DNA from: Bacteroidota bacterium
Lineage (GTDB): Bacteria; Bacteroidota; Bacteroidia; Bacteroidales; NBLH01
NCBI GenBank assembly: GCA_025361565.1
Contig: JANYKN010000156.1
Span: 1-64,000, forward strand
DNA: 64,000 nucleotides
Direction of reading: 5' to 3'
Below the pieces are notes generated by a model that worked only from the letters and a program-made list of their open reading frames with translations, did not search any database and had not been told where the DNA came from. The position numbers and the translations under genes are program-made. Below, piece after piece: positions 8,603-16,708 of this stretch. Each line of letters opens with the position of its first letter. Position 1 is the stretch's first letter.

Positions 8603-10162
8603 CTATTTAATTATGATTTGTCTAAGTGTTTTAACTTCATTATCAACTTTCAACCTTATAAAATATACTCCTGAAGAAATGCCAAGTTGGTCTAAGTCAA
8701 TTTTTTCTATATACTTTCCATAATCTCTTTTTTCGCTTGATATTATTTTTTTGATTTCTTTCCCTTTTATATCCAAAATTGAAAGGTCAATATTTGATTT
8801 TTTATGTAGCTTGAATGAAACGTAAGTAGAATTAATTGACGGGTTTGGATAATTCTCAAAATCCAATATGTTTTTTGAAATCTCTATTTCTTTTGTCGAA
8901 GAAAGAATATCATTTAATTTGGTAATATCCGTCCAAATACTTAATTGTCCACTATTTAACCTGGTCCAAATTGGACGGATTATGCCATTGTGTGCAGTTA
9001 TGTTGGTATAATCGCCAAAAAAAATAGAACTTACAGGTAGAAATGGAGATTGACTTATTTTATGATTGATAAATGTGTTTCCTCCATCTGTTGATAAGGC
9101 AACAAATACATCTGTTTTGTTATCTGAATAAGCTCTTCTATCGTAAAAAACAAAATATAGATATCCATTTGTTTGATCTACAGTCATCCATGTAAAAAAT
9201 TGCTGATGGTTTGTATTATCATTATTGACTAGAGTAGGAGTAGACCAGGTTTGTCCCTCATCAGTTGATTTAACTAACCAAATATCAGTATTTGAAACCC
9301 CATTTCTTTGGTCGGACCAGTTAATATAAATTGTGCCCCTGTTAGGACTATTGCTTGTATCACAGACAGTAATTGGTAAACCATTGCATCTACTGATACC
9401 TGGTATTGAATAAGCCCAACCACCGGGCATTGTTGATACTTTAATTTCATTCTTTAGCCAGGTATCACCCTCATCTTCCGATTTGTTAAAAACAATGCCA
9501 TCAGGGCCAGCCCAGGCTACGTAAATTTCACCATTTGGCCCAACTGTAGGAACTGCGCCTTCAACAGTGTTATCATCATCAATACAATCACCAGCCTTAT
9601 TATTAATTCTAATTGGCATTGACCATGTTATACCCTCATCAACAGATTTTGAAAAGAGGATTACACTGCTGTCCCTGGGATTTGAACTGCCATAGATATC
9701 AAATTGAGTCCATGTAATATAAATATGATTGTTGTTTCTATTGATAGCACACCATTGTTTATCTTGCACTTTTTTGCGATTTAATCCTGCAAAAGAACCA
9801 TCGGACCAGGTTTCACCCTTGTTTGTCGATTTTTGGCAAACTATTCTGTCAACCCAATTTCCACTGGGAGGATTTGACAAATGGAAAAAATAGAAGCTAC
9901 CTGCTGTATCAACTGCAATTGCAGGATCGCCCCAAACTCCAAAACTTGAAGTTAGATTCTGCGCTGTCCATGTATATCCGGTATCATTGCTGTAGTAATA
10001 ATTATTCAAGTTTGCCCCAGCTACCAATACATTTGTATTTTTTGGATCAATAATTATTGACGGCTCATTGGGTTTGTATGCATTGCTAATCATTATGTTT
10101 TGAGCTATGATACAATCTGTTAAAAGAACAATGAAAAGTATTGATATAATTGATTTTCTCAT
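8603..10162 (-). CDS. secreted sialidase/BNR-repeat protein with type IX sorting domain
   Basis: The 519-residue protein has a signal peptide (cleavage after CIIAQ) and a beta-propeller with at least six Asp-box (BNR) motifs of the form SxDxGxTW: SNDTGYTW, STNKGETW, SVDEGITW, SEDEGDTW, STDEGQTW and STDGGNTF. The last 80 or so residues (from FENYPNPSINSTYVSF to LRQIIIK) form a type A C-terminal domain that directs substrates through the type IX secretion system to the cell surface. BNR folds are common in sialidases, but the sialidase Arg triad and FRIP motif are not visible. A catalytic role is therefore unproven; it may be a binding or adhesion protein. Confidence 0.85.
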   Translation of the reverse strand: MRKSIISILFIVLLTDCIIAQNIMISNAYKPNEPSIIIDPKNTNVLVAGANLNNYYYSNDTGYTWTAQNLTSSFGVWGDPAIAVDTAGSFYFFHLSNPPSGNWVDRIVCQKSTNKGETWSDGSFAGLNRKKVQDKQWCAINRNNNHIYITWTQFDIYGSSNPRDSSVILFSKSVDEGITWSMPIRINNKAGDCIDDDNTVEGAVPTVGPNGEIYVAWAGPDGIVFNKSEDEGDTWLKNEIKVSTMPGGWAYSIPGISRCNGLPITVCDTSNSPNRGTIYINWSDQRNGVSNTDIWLVKSTDEGQTWSTPTLVNNDNTNHQQFFTWMTVDQTNGYLYFVFYDRRAYSDNKTDVFVALSTDGGNTFINHKISQSPFLPVSSIFFGDYTNITAHNGIIRPIWTRLNSGQLSIWTDITKLNDILSSTKEIEISKNILDFENYPNPSINSTYVSFKLHKKSNIDLSILDIKGKEIKKIISSEKRDYGKYIEKIDLDQLGISSGVYFIRLKVDNEVKTLRQIIIK

Positions 10163-10500
10163 TTTGTATATTCCCCAATTTTTAATTAATCCTATTTTTT
10201 ATAGTTTTTGCTGGTAACTTTAAGATATTTTATATTATCGAAGTCTGAATACGCCACAAATATAGCCAATATTGGTGCATTTTTCCATTATTACACGATA
10301 ATAAATGTGTCAATTTATTAATTAGTTTACTAGAATTTTCCGATTTGTTCCTTCTTATCCAGACCGTGCGAAGTAAATTCAAATTAGTAATGCAGATCTG
10401 CCTTCGAACATGATAAAAATCCTTATATTTATTTGATTTGTTACACTTTAAATGCTGAAATTTATACTAATTTTGCCGCCATTATTTAAAAATTTAACTA
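10163..10500. other. divergent intergenic region with a probable -7 promoter element
   Basis: The 338 gene-free bases separate two divergently transcribed genes. TAATTTTG at 10468-10475 fits the TAnnTTTG -7 consensus for the M13 peptidase gene. A TTTG lies at 10437-10440, but the 27-base gap is longer than usual. Nothing else was recognised. Confidence 0.4.
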
Positions 10501-12555
10501 ATGACAATGAAAAAAATATCTAACTTATTTTTGATCGTTTTTATCATGACAATGTTGCATTTTTCCTGTAAAAATTCACAACAACAGTCGGCTAAAACAG
10601 GTCTTAACCCCAGCAATATGGATACAACCATTCGTCCGGGTAACAATTTTTTTGAATATGCAAATGGTGGATGGATGAAAAGTCATCCTATTCCTGCAGA
10701 AAAAACCAGTTACAGCTCATTTGATGAACTGGATGATGCTAATCGTTTGGCATTGAAAACGATAATTGACGAAGTTTCTAAAAATACTGTCGCAAAAAAT
10801 GGTACAATTGAACAAAAAATCCGTGATTTTTACAATTCAGGAATGGATAGTGTTAAGCTCGAAAAAGAAGGCCTCACTCCATTGAAGTCTGAATTTGATA
10901 TGATTGATAAGATAACAAATAAAGATGAATTACAGAATTTAATAGCTCATTTTCAGCAATATGGAATAAATACTTTTTTCTATATTTTTGCCGAGCCTGA
11001 TGCAAAAAACAGTTCTGTTATGCTTACAGAAATTTATCAAAGTGGTCTTGGTTTGCCTGACCGTGATTATTATACAAATCAGGATGATCGCAGTAAAGAA
11101 ATTCGCAAAGAATATCAGATTTTTTTAAGCAAACTTTTTGAATTAATGGGTGATAGTAAAGACAAAGCTGTTAAAAATGCTGATGTTGTCTTTAAAATAG
11201 AGATGCAATTGGCAAAAGCATCCAATACTCATTTGCAAAACAGAGATCCTCAGAAAACATATAACAAATTCACAATTGAAGCACTTGGAAAATTAACTCC
11301 TAATTTTAATTGGACTAATTTTATTAAAAATATAGGTTATTCAAATATTGCTGAATTTAATATCAATCAACCTGAGTATATTAAGGAGGTTGATAAAATG
11401 ATAAAATCAGTTTCGATAGAAGATTGGAAAACTTTTCTTCGTCGACGTTTGATTAATGCAACATCTTCATATTTAAGTAGTTCATTTGATAAACTTGATT
11501 TTGAATTTTATAATAAGTTTTTATCAGGCCAACAAGAACAGCGCCCTCGTTGGAAAAGAGTCCTTGACAATACCAGCGATGCATTGGGCGAGGCAATTGG
11601 TCAAATGTATGTTAAGAAATATTTCCCACCAGAAGCAAAACAACGTATGTTGGAATTGGTTGGTAACTTAAAAAAATCATTGAAACTTAGTTTGGAAAAT
11701 CTTACATGGATGAGTACTGAAACTAAAAAAGAGGCAATATCTAAATTGGATAAAATTGTTACTAAAATTGGTTATCCCGATAATTGGAGAGATTACTCTG
11801 GTTTGCAGACAGATACAGTGAGCTATGTTCTGAATGTTTTGCAAAGCAACAGATTTGAATTTCAATATAGCCTGAATAAAATTGGAAAACCGGTTGACCA
11901 TAGCGTTTGGGGAATGACACCACAAACCATAAATGCATACTATAATCCAAACTTGAATGAAATTGTTTTTCCAGCGGCTATTTTACAACCTCCATTTTTT
12001 GATATAAATGCCGATGATGCAGTAAATTATGGTGCTATTGGAATGGTGATTGGTCACGAAATGACTCATGGATTCGATGACCAGGGCAGACAATTTGACA
12101 AAGAAGGTAATTTGCGCGATTGGTGGCAACCCGCAGATTCAAAAAAGTTTGAAGAACAAACAAAATTTCTGGTCAACCAATACAATAGTTTTTTTGTAAA
12201 AGATACATTCCATGTGAATGGAGCACTTACTTTAGGCGAAAACATTGCTGACTTTGGAGGTTTAACTGTTGCTTTCAATGCTTTTGCAATGACTGAACAA
12301 GCAAAAGATCAGTCAAAAGCAATTGATGGATTTACACCAAATCAGCGTTTTTTCCTTGGATACGCTCAGGTTTGGCGCACAAATATGCGCGAAAAAGCGT
12401 TGCTGCGAAGAGTTCAGGAAGATGAACATTCACCAGCCCGTTATCGTGTAAACGGTGCATTATTTAATTTACCTGAATTTTATAAAGCTTTCCCACAAAT
12501 TGCTGTAGGTGATTCTCTTTTTGTAAAACCAGAAAATAGACCTTTAATTTGGTAG
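10501..12555 (+). CDS. M13-family zinc metallopeptidase (neprilysin/PepO-like), lipoprotein
   Basis: The 684-residue protein is a full-length M13 peptidase. The zinc site HEMTH lies near residue 520 (GHEMTHGFDDQGRQFD), and the third ligand motif ENIADFGG is near 579. The substrate-binding NAYYNP and a C-terminal RVNGALxNxPEF segment are also present. The N-terminal half is the helical M13 lid domain. The N-terminus ends in LHFSC, a lipobox that should anchor the protein to a membrane by its Cys. M13 enzymes cleave short peptides in the periplasm. ATG codons at 10501 and 10507 are both possible starts. The gene is monocistronic, with its own terminator. Confidence 0.93.
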   Translation: MTMKKISNLFLIVFIMTMLHFSCKNSQQQSAKTGLNPSNMDTTIRPGNNFFEYANGGWMKSHPIPAEKTSYSSFDELDDANRLALKTIIDEVSKNTVAKNGTIEQKIRDFYNSGMDSVKLEKEGLTPLKSEFDMIDKITNKDELQNLIAHFQQYGINTFFYIFAEPDAKNSSVMLTEIYQSGLGLPDRDYYTNQDDRSKEIRKEYQIFLSKLFELMGDSKDKAVKNADVVFKIEMQLAKASNTHLQNRDPQKTYNKFTIEALGKLTPNFNWTNFIKNIGYSNIAEFNINQPEYIKEVDKMIKSVSIEDWKTFLRRRLINATSSYLSSSFDKLDFEFYNKFLSGQQEQRPRWKRVLDNTSDALGEAIGQMYVKKYFPPEAKQRMLELVGNLKKSLKLSLENLTWMSTETKKEAISKLDKIVTKIGYPDNWRDYSGLQTDTVSYVLNVLQSNRFEFQYSLNKIGKPVDHSVWGMTPQTINAYYNPNLNEIVFPAAILQPPFFDINADDAVNYGAIGMVIGHEMTHGFDDQGRQFDKEGNLRDWWQPADSKKFEEQTKFLVNQYNSFFVKDTFHVNGALTLGENIADFGGLTVAFNAFAMTEQAKDQSKAIDGFTPNQRFFLGYAQVWRTNMREKALLRRVQEDEHSPARYRVNGALFNLPEFYKAFPQIAVGDSLFVKPENRPLIW

Positions 12556-12601
12556 GAATTGAAAATGTAATAACTTTAGAAAAGTAATTTATTGAAATAT
12601 G

Positions 12602-12630
12602 AAAGCCCTACTGTTTTGTAGGGCTTTTTT
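12602..12630 (+). terminator. rho-independent terminator of the M13 peptidase gene
   Basis: A perfect 10-bp stem (AAAGCCCTAC, 12602-12611, pairing with 12618-12627) has a 6-base loop and is followed by a T run. It lies about 45 bases after the stop codon. Confidence 0.88.
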
Positions 12631-12775
12631 GATAATTTGAAGAGAATAATTTTCGACATCGTTAATTAGAAAGAATCCAAATAAGATGATGTTTTTATAA
12701 AAAAAGTGAACTAAAAAATATGATTTCCAATATTTTTTAATTTATTTTGTATTAAATTATTTGAATTATTAGATT

Positions 12776-12967
12776 ATGAAAGAAGGTAAAGTAAAATTTT
12801 TTAATGAGACTAAAGGTTTCGGTTTTGTTAAGGACAATGAATCGGGAGTGGAATATTTTATGCACATTTCCGGGTTAATTGACAAAGTTAAAAATGATGA
12901 TGAAGTAACTTTTGAACTTAAGGAAGGTAAAAAAGGTTTAAACGCGGTTAATGTTCGACTAGCATAA
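12776..12967 (+). CDS. cold shock domain protein
   Basis: A 63-residue CspA-family protein made up of a single cold shock domain. It has the RNA-binding motifs KGFGFV (RNP1 type, residues 14-19) and VEYFMHIS (RNP2 type, with the usual VFVH altered to YFMH). These five-stranded proteins bind single-stranded nucleic acid and act as RNA chaperones. The length is normal for short Bacteroidota Csp proteins. It is monocistronic and closely followed by a perfect terminator hairpin. The upstream 220 bases are long enough for a regulated 5' leader, but I see no defined thermosensor. Confidence 0.92.
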   Translation: MKEGKVKFFNETKGFGFVKDNESGVEYFMHISGLIDKVKNDDEVTFELKEGKKGLNAVNVRLA

Positions 12968-12995
12968 TTTGACATACAAATAATTATGAGTAGTT

Positions 12996-13026
12996 AAAGC
13001 TTCACCTAAAGTGAAGCTTTTATTTT
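12996..13026 (+). terminator. rho-independent terminator of the cold shock gene
   Basis: A perfect 10-bp stem AAAGCTTCAC (12996-13005) pairs with 13011-13020 across a CTAAA loop and is followed by TATTTTT. It may also partly stop transcripts coming from the convergent desaturase gene. Confidence 0.88.
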
Positions 13027-13077
13027 TAATGCAAATCCCATAAATTAAGATCATTATTATAATTTCAATTTTCTGCT

Positions 13078-14166
13078 TTACGCTCTTCCCAACAATCTAA
13101 CTAGTTTTGCATGATTCCAAATTGCTAAAACAAAATTCGGTTGAGTATGATATGGAACACCAAATTCCCTTGCCGTTTGTCGAACAATAGGAGAGAGGTT
13201 TCTGTAATGAATATGACAAACACTTGGAAACAAATGATGTTCAATTTGATAATTAAGCCCTCCAATGAACCATGAAAAAAATCTTGAAGTTGGAGCATAA
13301 TTTGACGTAGTTAATAGTTGGTGTATTCCCCAGCTATTGCAGATATTCCCACTTTCATCAGGTAATGGAAATTCCGAATCGGGCATAATATGTGCAGTTT
13401 GAAATACAATACCCAAAGTCAATCCAGCCACAAAATGCATAATTAAATAGAATATTAAAATAATCCACCAAGCAGTTGGCAATACGATGATAGGAATGAT
13501 CAAAACATAAAACTGATAGAAAAGTTTGGATGTGATCAATTGGATCAAAAGATAGGCAAAAGACCTTTTTCGTTCATCAATCAATCCTCTTTTTTTATAA
13601 TCAAAGAGTTGTTTAAATTCTTTAGTTGTTGACCAATTTACAGTCATTAATCCGTAAAAAAACCAGGCATAGAAATGTTGCAGGCGATGAATCTTAAATC
13701 TCTTTTGATGTGGCGAAAATCGCATCAGACTGCCTGAATAAATGTCCTCATTAATTCCATCGATGTTTGTATATCCATGATGTAACCTATTGTGCTGTAT
13801 TTTCCAATTGATGGCATTACCTCCCACAAAAATAATTAAGTTCCCAAGCAATTTATTAATTGTTCCATTTTTAGAATATGCACTGTGATTTGCATCGTGC
13901 ATCACACACATTCCAATGCCTGCCATGCCAAAGCCCATTGTAAGCCATAAGAGCAGTAAAATCAAATTGCTTGTAAATAATCCGGACAAGATAAGTGCAT
14001 ATGGTATAAAGTATAAACAAAGATTAAAAATAGTCTTCAGTACTATTTTGGAGTTGGCATATTTTGAAATGTTCTTCATCTTAAAATACTCATTTACTCT
14101 TCCTCTGAGTGTGCCTATAAAATCAGCTTTTCCTTCTTTTGAAAATTTGATGGTATTTAAATTCAT
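13078..14166 (-). CDS. membrane fatty acid desaturase (acyl-lipid/linoleoyl-CoA type)
   Basis: The protein has all three histidine boxes of membrane di-iron desaturases. Counted from the ATG at 14166 they are HDANH (90-94), HNRLHH (125-130) and QIEHH (307-311). The Q in the last box is typical of front-end and linoleoyl-CoA-type desaturases. Four or so membrane segments are visible. It uses oxygen to put a double bond into fatty acyl chains. The start at 14166 gives [10 protein letters not shown], as in relatives; an ATG at 14199 would add 11 hydrophobic residues. It is transcribed alone. Substrate and bond position cannot be read from the sequence. Confidence 0.88.
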   Translation of the reverse strand: MNLNTIKFSKEGKADFIGTLRGRVNEYFKMKNISKYANSKIVLKTIFNLCLYFIPYALILSGLFTSNLILLLLWLTMGFGMAGIGMCVMHDANHSAYSKNGTINKLLGNLIIFVGGNAINWKIQHNRLHHGYTNIDGINEDIYSGSLMRFSPHQKRFKIHRLQHFYAWFFYGLMTVNWSTTKEFKQLFDYKKRGLIDERKRSFAYLLIQLITSKLFYQFYVLIIPIIVLPTAWWIILIFYLIMHFVAGLTLGIVFQTAHIMPDSEFPLPDESGNICNSWGIHQLLTTSNYAPTSRFFSWFIGGLNYQIEHHLFPSVCHIHYRNLSPIVRQTAREFGVPYHTQPNFVLAIWNHAKLVRLLGRA

Positions 14167-14310
14167 AATTATTAAAATAAAATGTTTAATGATTGACAAA
14201 TTAGTAAGGTATCTAGCCTTTTAAAAAGCACATCATACCATTAGTATATAAGAAGGCTATCTACAAATAGGCAAGTATTTAATAAGTGAGGAATTTAGTA
14301 CTAAAAACTC

Positions 14311-14341
14311 GCCTGGAGGCAGGCAGTAATCCCGCATTACT
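14311..14341. repeat. twin short hairpins
   Basis: Two small perfect hairpins lie end to end: GCCTG-GAGG-CAGGC (14311-14324) and AGTAAT-CCCGC-ATTACT (14325-14341). They are GC-rich relative to the surroundings and lie downstream of the SDR gene stop on the minus strand. No T run follows, so they resemble a dispersed repeat more than a terminator. Confidence 0.45.
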
Positions 14342-14443
14342 AATGATAATTATCCAGGAAGCTCCAAATCTGAAGGCTTGGTTTTTAATTTGGAGAGACC
14401 TTTTTTCCTTCATCAAAGTAAAGTTACGAATTTTTTTAATAGG

Positions 14444-15130
14444 TTACCAAGGAATTTCCTTTTTATCCCTAAAGAATTTTCCATTTGGAATAATATTTTC
14501 ACAGGCAAGCCAAACGGCAGTTTCAGCTCCAATTGCTGAAGAGCGAGGTGCTTCAGATCCTCCCATATCAGTTTTACACCATCCAGGGCAAATCGCATTT
14601 ACTTTTATATTGGTATTTTTCAAATCGTCGGCAAGCATAATTGTAAATCCATTTAATGCCCATTTCGATAATCGATAGGCAGCATGACTACCATCCAGGC
14701 TTTTTTGTTCACCCATCCCGCTTGAAATATTAATTATACGACCATCATTACTGGTTTTTAAAAATGGGAATACAGCCTTTGAAAGCCTTATTGCTCCGTA
14801 TAAATTAGTATTCATCACTTTTTCAATTTGGGTCAAATCAAAATTCGAAATTGGATTTTTCCCCATTATTCCAGCATTATTAACCAACACATCTATTTTT
14901 TTGTAATTCTCTTTTAAAAATTGAGAAAACCGCTCGCAACTTTGGTCCGAAGATACATCAACTGCTACTGCAACAACATTTTGGCCCAGTTCTTCTGCAA
15001 CCTGTTTTATATCGTCAATCGAGCGCCCTGTAGCAATTACCTTAAATCCTTTTTCTAATAGTTGTTTCACTATTTCTTTTCCTATTCCTCTATTTGCACC
15101 ACTTACAACTGCAATTTTCTGGTTTTCCAT
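14444..15130 (-). CDS. short-chain dehydrogenase/reductase
   Basis: A 228-residue classical SDR with the nucleotide-binding motif SGANRGIG (residues 10-17), NNAG at 84-87, a catalytic Ser at 136 or 137 (INISSGMG), and the YxxxK pair at Tyr152 and Lys156. An Arg in TGRS just after the second strand suggests NADPH preference. The sequence resembles carbonyl reductase-like SDRs (KVNAICPGWCKTDMGG). It is cytoplasmic, and the substrate is unknown. It is followed downstream by the twin hairpins, then the desaturase gene on the same strand 277 bases away, so co-transcription is possible but not clear. Confidence 0.88.
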   Translation of the reverse strand: MENQKIAVVSGANRGIGKEIVKQLLEKGFKVIATGRSIDDIKQVAEELGQNVVAVAVDVSSDQSCERFSQFLKENYKKIDVLVNNAGIMGKNPISNFDLTQIEKVMNTNLYGAIRLSKAVFPFLKTSNDGRIINISSGMGEQKSLDGSHAAYRLSKWALNGFTIMLADDLKNTNIKVNAICPGWCKTDMGGSEAPRSSAIGAETAVWLACENIIPNGKFFRDKKEIPW

Positions 15131-15328
15131 CTCGTACTTTATTTATTCAATGTAAATTTATATAATTTAAATTTAAATCACCGTTATCTAAATTTTACAA
15201 TTTGTGAAAAAACCATTTCAAATACTTAAAATGTATCCTGATTTTATTGCATTTCAATAAATTAATTACAGTGATTATTTGAATTTAGCCTTTATCGGAT
15301 TTGATTGTCCGCACAATTATTATTTTCT

Positions 15329-15336
15329 TAACTTTG
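15329..15336 (+). promoter_or_regulatory. probable -7 promoter element of the hydrolase gene
   Basis: TAACTTTG matches the Bacteroidota -7 consensus TAnnTTTG and lies about 80 bases before the chosen start of the alpha/beta hydrolase gene. A TTTG at 15300-15303 is 25 bases upstream, a little far for the -33 element. Confidence 0.35.
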
Positions 15337-15417
15337 TTTGTTTTTTTGAGTTTGCCTTTTACCTAACTGTTTCATCTCCGTGATGATATTTGAATGAGAT
15401 TTAATAAATTGACTATT

Positions 15418-16395
15418 ATGCCCTTTATTCAAAATACGGACTACAATCCACCATTTATTTTTAGAAATAATCATTTGAATACAATTATGCCGGCACTTTT
15501 TCGAAAAGTGAAAGATATTAATTACACGAGGTTTAGAATTGAAACGAATGATCATGATTTTATTGATATTGATAGGTCTTCGGTAGATTCTAAAACTGCT
15601 GCAATTATTACCCATGGACTCGAAGGAAATTCGCATAAACCATATATAAAAGGAATAACTAAAATTTTAAATGAAATAGGAGTTGATGCAATTGCTACCA
15701 ATTTGAGAGGTTGCAGTGGTGAGCCAAATCATTTACTAAGTTCATATCATAGTGGCAAAACGGATGATTTAGCTGCGGTAATAAATCATGCAAGACAAAT
15801 ACTTAAATATGAAAAAATTGTTTTGATAGGATTTAGCTTGGGCGGCAATATTACACTCAAATATGTTGGAGAATTAGGCCGTGATATTCCTGATTTTGTG
15901 AAGCTTGCAATAGCAATTTCAGTTCCTTGCGATTTAAAGTCCTCTGCAATTCATCTGAGCAAAGCTTCAAACTGGATATATTTACAAAGATTTTTACGTT
16001 CATTAAAGCAAAAAGCGCTTGATAAAATGAAAGTAAATAACGCATTAAATATGAATAGAATGGATATCATAAAAACAAAAAGCTTTTTCGAATTTGATAA
16101 TCTTTTTACCGCACCTATTCATGGTTTTGAAGATGCTGAAGATTATTGGGCCAAATGCAGCTGCAAACAATTTCTGACTTCAATATCTATTCCTACCTTA
16201 TTGATAAATGCTAAAGATGATCCATTTTTACCAGATGAATGTTATCCTTATACTGAGGCGAATAGTAATCATTTTCTTTATTTCGAAGTCCCTGAATATG
16301 GCGGCCACGTTGGTTTTATGACAAATTATCATTTCAAATTTCCTTTGTGGCACGAAAAACGTATTATGCGTTTTTTAAATGAAAAATTGACTTAA
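15418..16395 (+). CDS. YheT-like alpha/beta hydrolase
   Basis: The protein belongs to the YheT/ABHD family of alpha/beta hydrolases. The nucleophile elbow GFSLGG holds the catalytic Ser (residue 140 from the chosen start). The acid is the Asp in AKDDPFLP and the His is in GGHVGFM. The N-terminus NPPFIFRNNHLNTIMPALFR is the typical lid/entry segment of this family, and relatives begin like MPFIQ, so the ATG at 15418 was chosen over one at 15394. THGLEGNS forms the oxyanion region. YheT-like enzymes are presumed esterases, but the natural substrate is unknown. It is cytoplasmic and apparently monocistronic. Confidence 0.85.
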   Translation: MPFIQNTDYNPPFIFRNNHLNTIMPALFRKVKDINYTRFRIETNDHDFIDIDRSSVDSKTAAIITHGLEGNSHKPYIKGITKILNEIGVDAIATNLRGCSGEPNHLLSSYHSGKTDDLAAVINHARQILKYEKIVLIGFSLGGNITLKYVGELGRDIPDFVKLAIAISVPCDLKSSAIHLSKASNWIYLQRFLRSLKQKALDKMKVNNALNMNRMDIIKTKSFFEFDNLFTAPIHGFEDAEDYWAKCSCKQFLTSISIPTLLINAKDDPFLPDECYPYTEANSNHFLYFEVPEYGGHVGFMTNYHFKFPLWHEKRIMRFLNEKLT

Positions 16396-16708
16396 AATAT
16401 CTTTGCATTAATTATTTAAATATAAAAATTTTCATAGTAAATTATTTCATTTCTATTTTTAGAAAATTAAAAATGTACTGTGTTTTTCAATTTGTAAATA
16501 AATTTAAACATTAATTAAATAATAATAGACTATTCAAAAAAAAAATATTTTTTTTTTAAATTTTATATTCCTTATATTGAGCATTTTACAATTGAATTAG
16601 ATGAAATTAACAAATTTTACTAAAAAAGTGCATGAATTTTGATAAGTACATATAACATTATTACGCATTTATAATATTAAGTTATATAATACTACAAATC
16701 AGAACATT
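16396..16708. other. AT-rich intergenic region with an A-tract/T-tract palindrome
   Basis: There is no gene in these 313 bases. At 16536-16557 lies a perfect palindrome of ten A, then TA, then ten T, a strongly bent sequence about 150 bases upstream of the next gene. The rest is featureless AT-rich sequence. Confidence 0.5.

Noticed and set aside
8603-10162. Calling the BNR-repeat protein a true sialidase
   Set aside because: Asp boxes alone mark the propeller; the catalytic FRIP motif and Arg triad could not be seen.
14286-14678. A 130-codon plus-strand frame over the SDR gene end
   Set aside because: It overlaps the conserved SDR coding sequence and the twin hairpins; its protein is a shadow.
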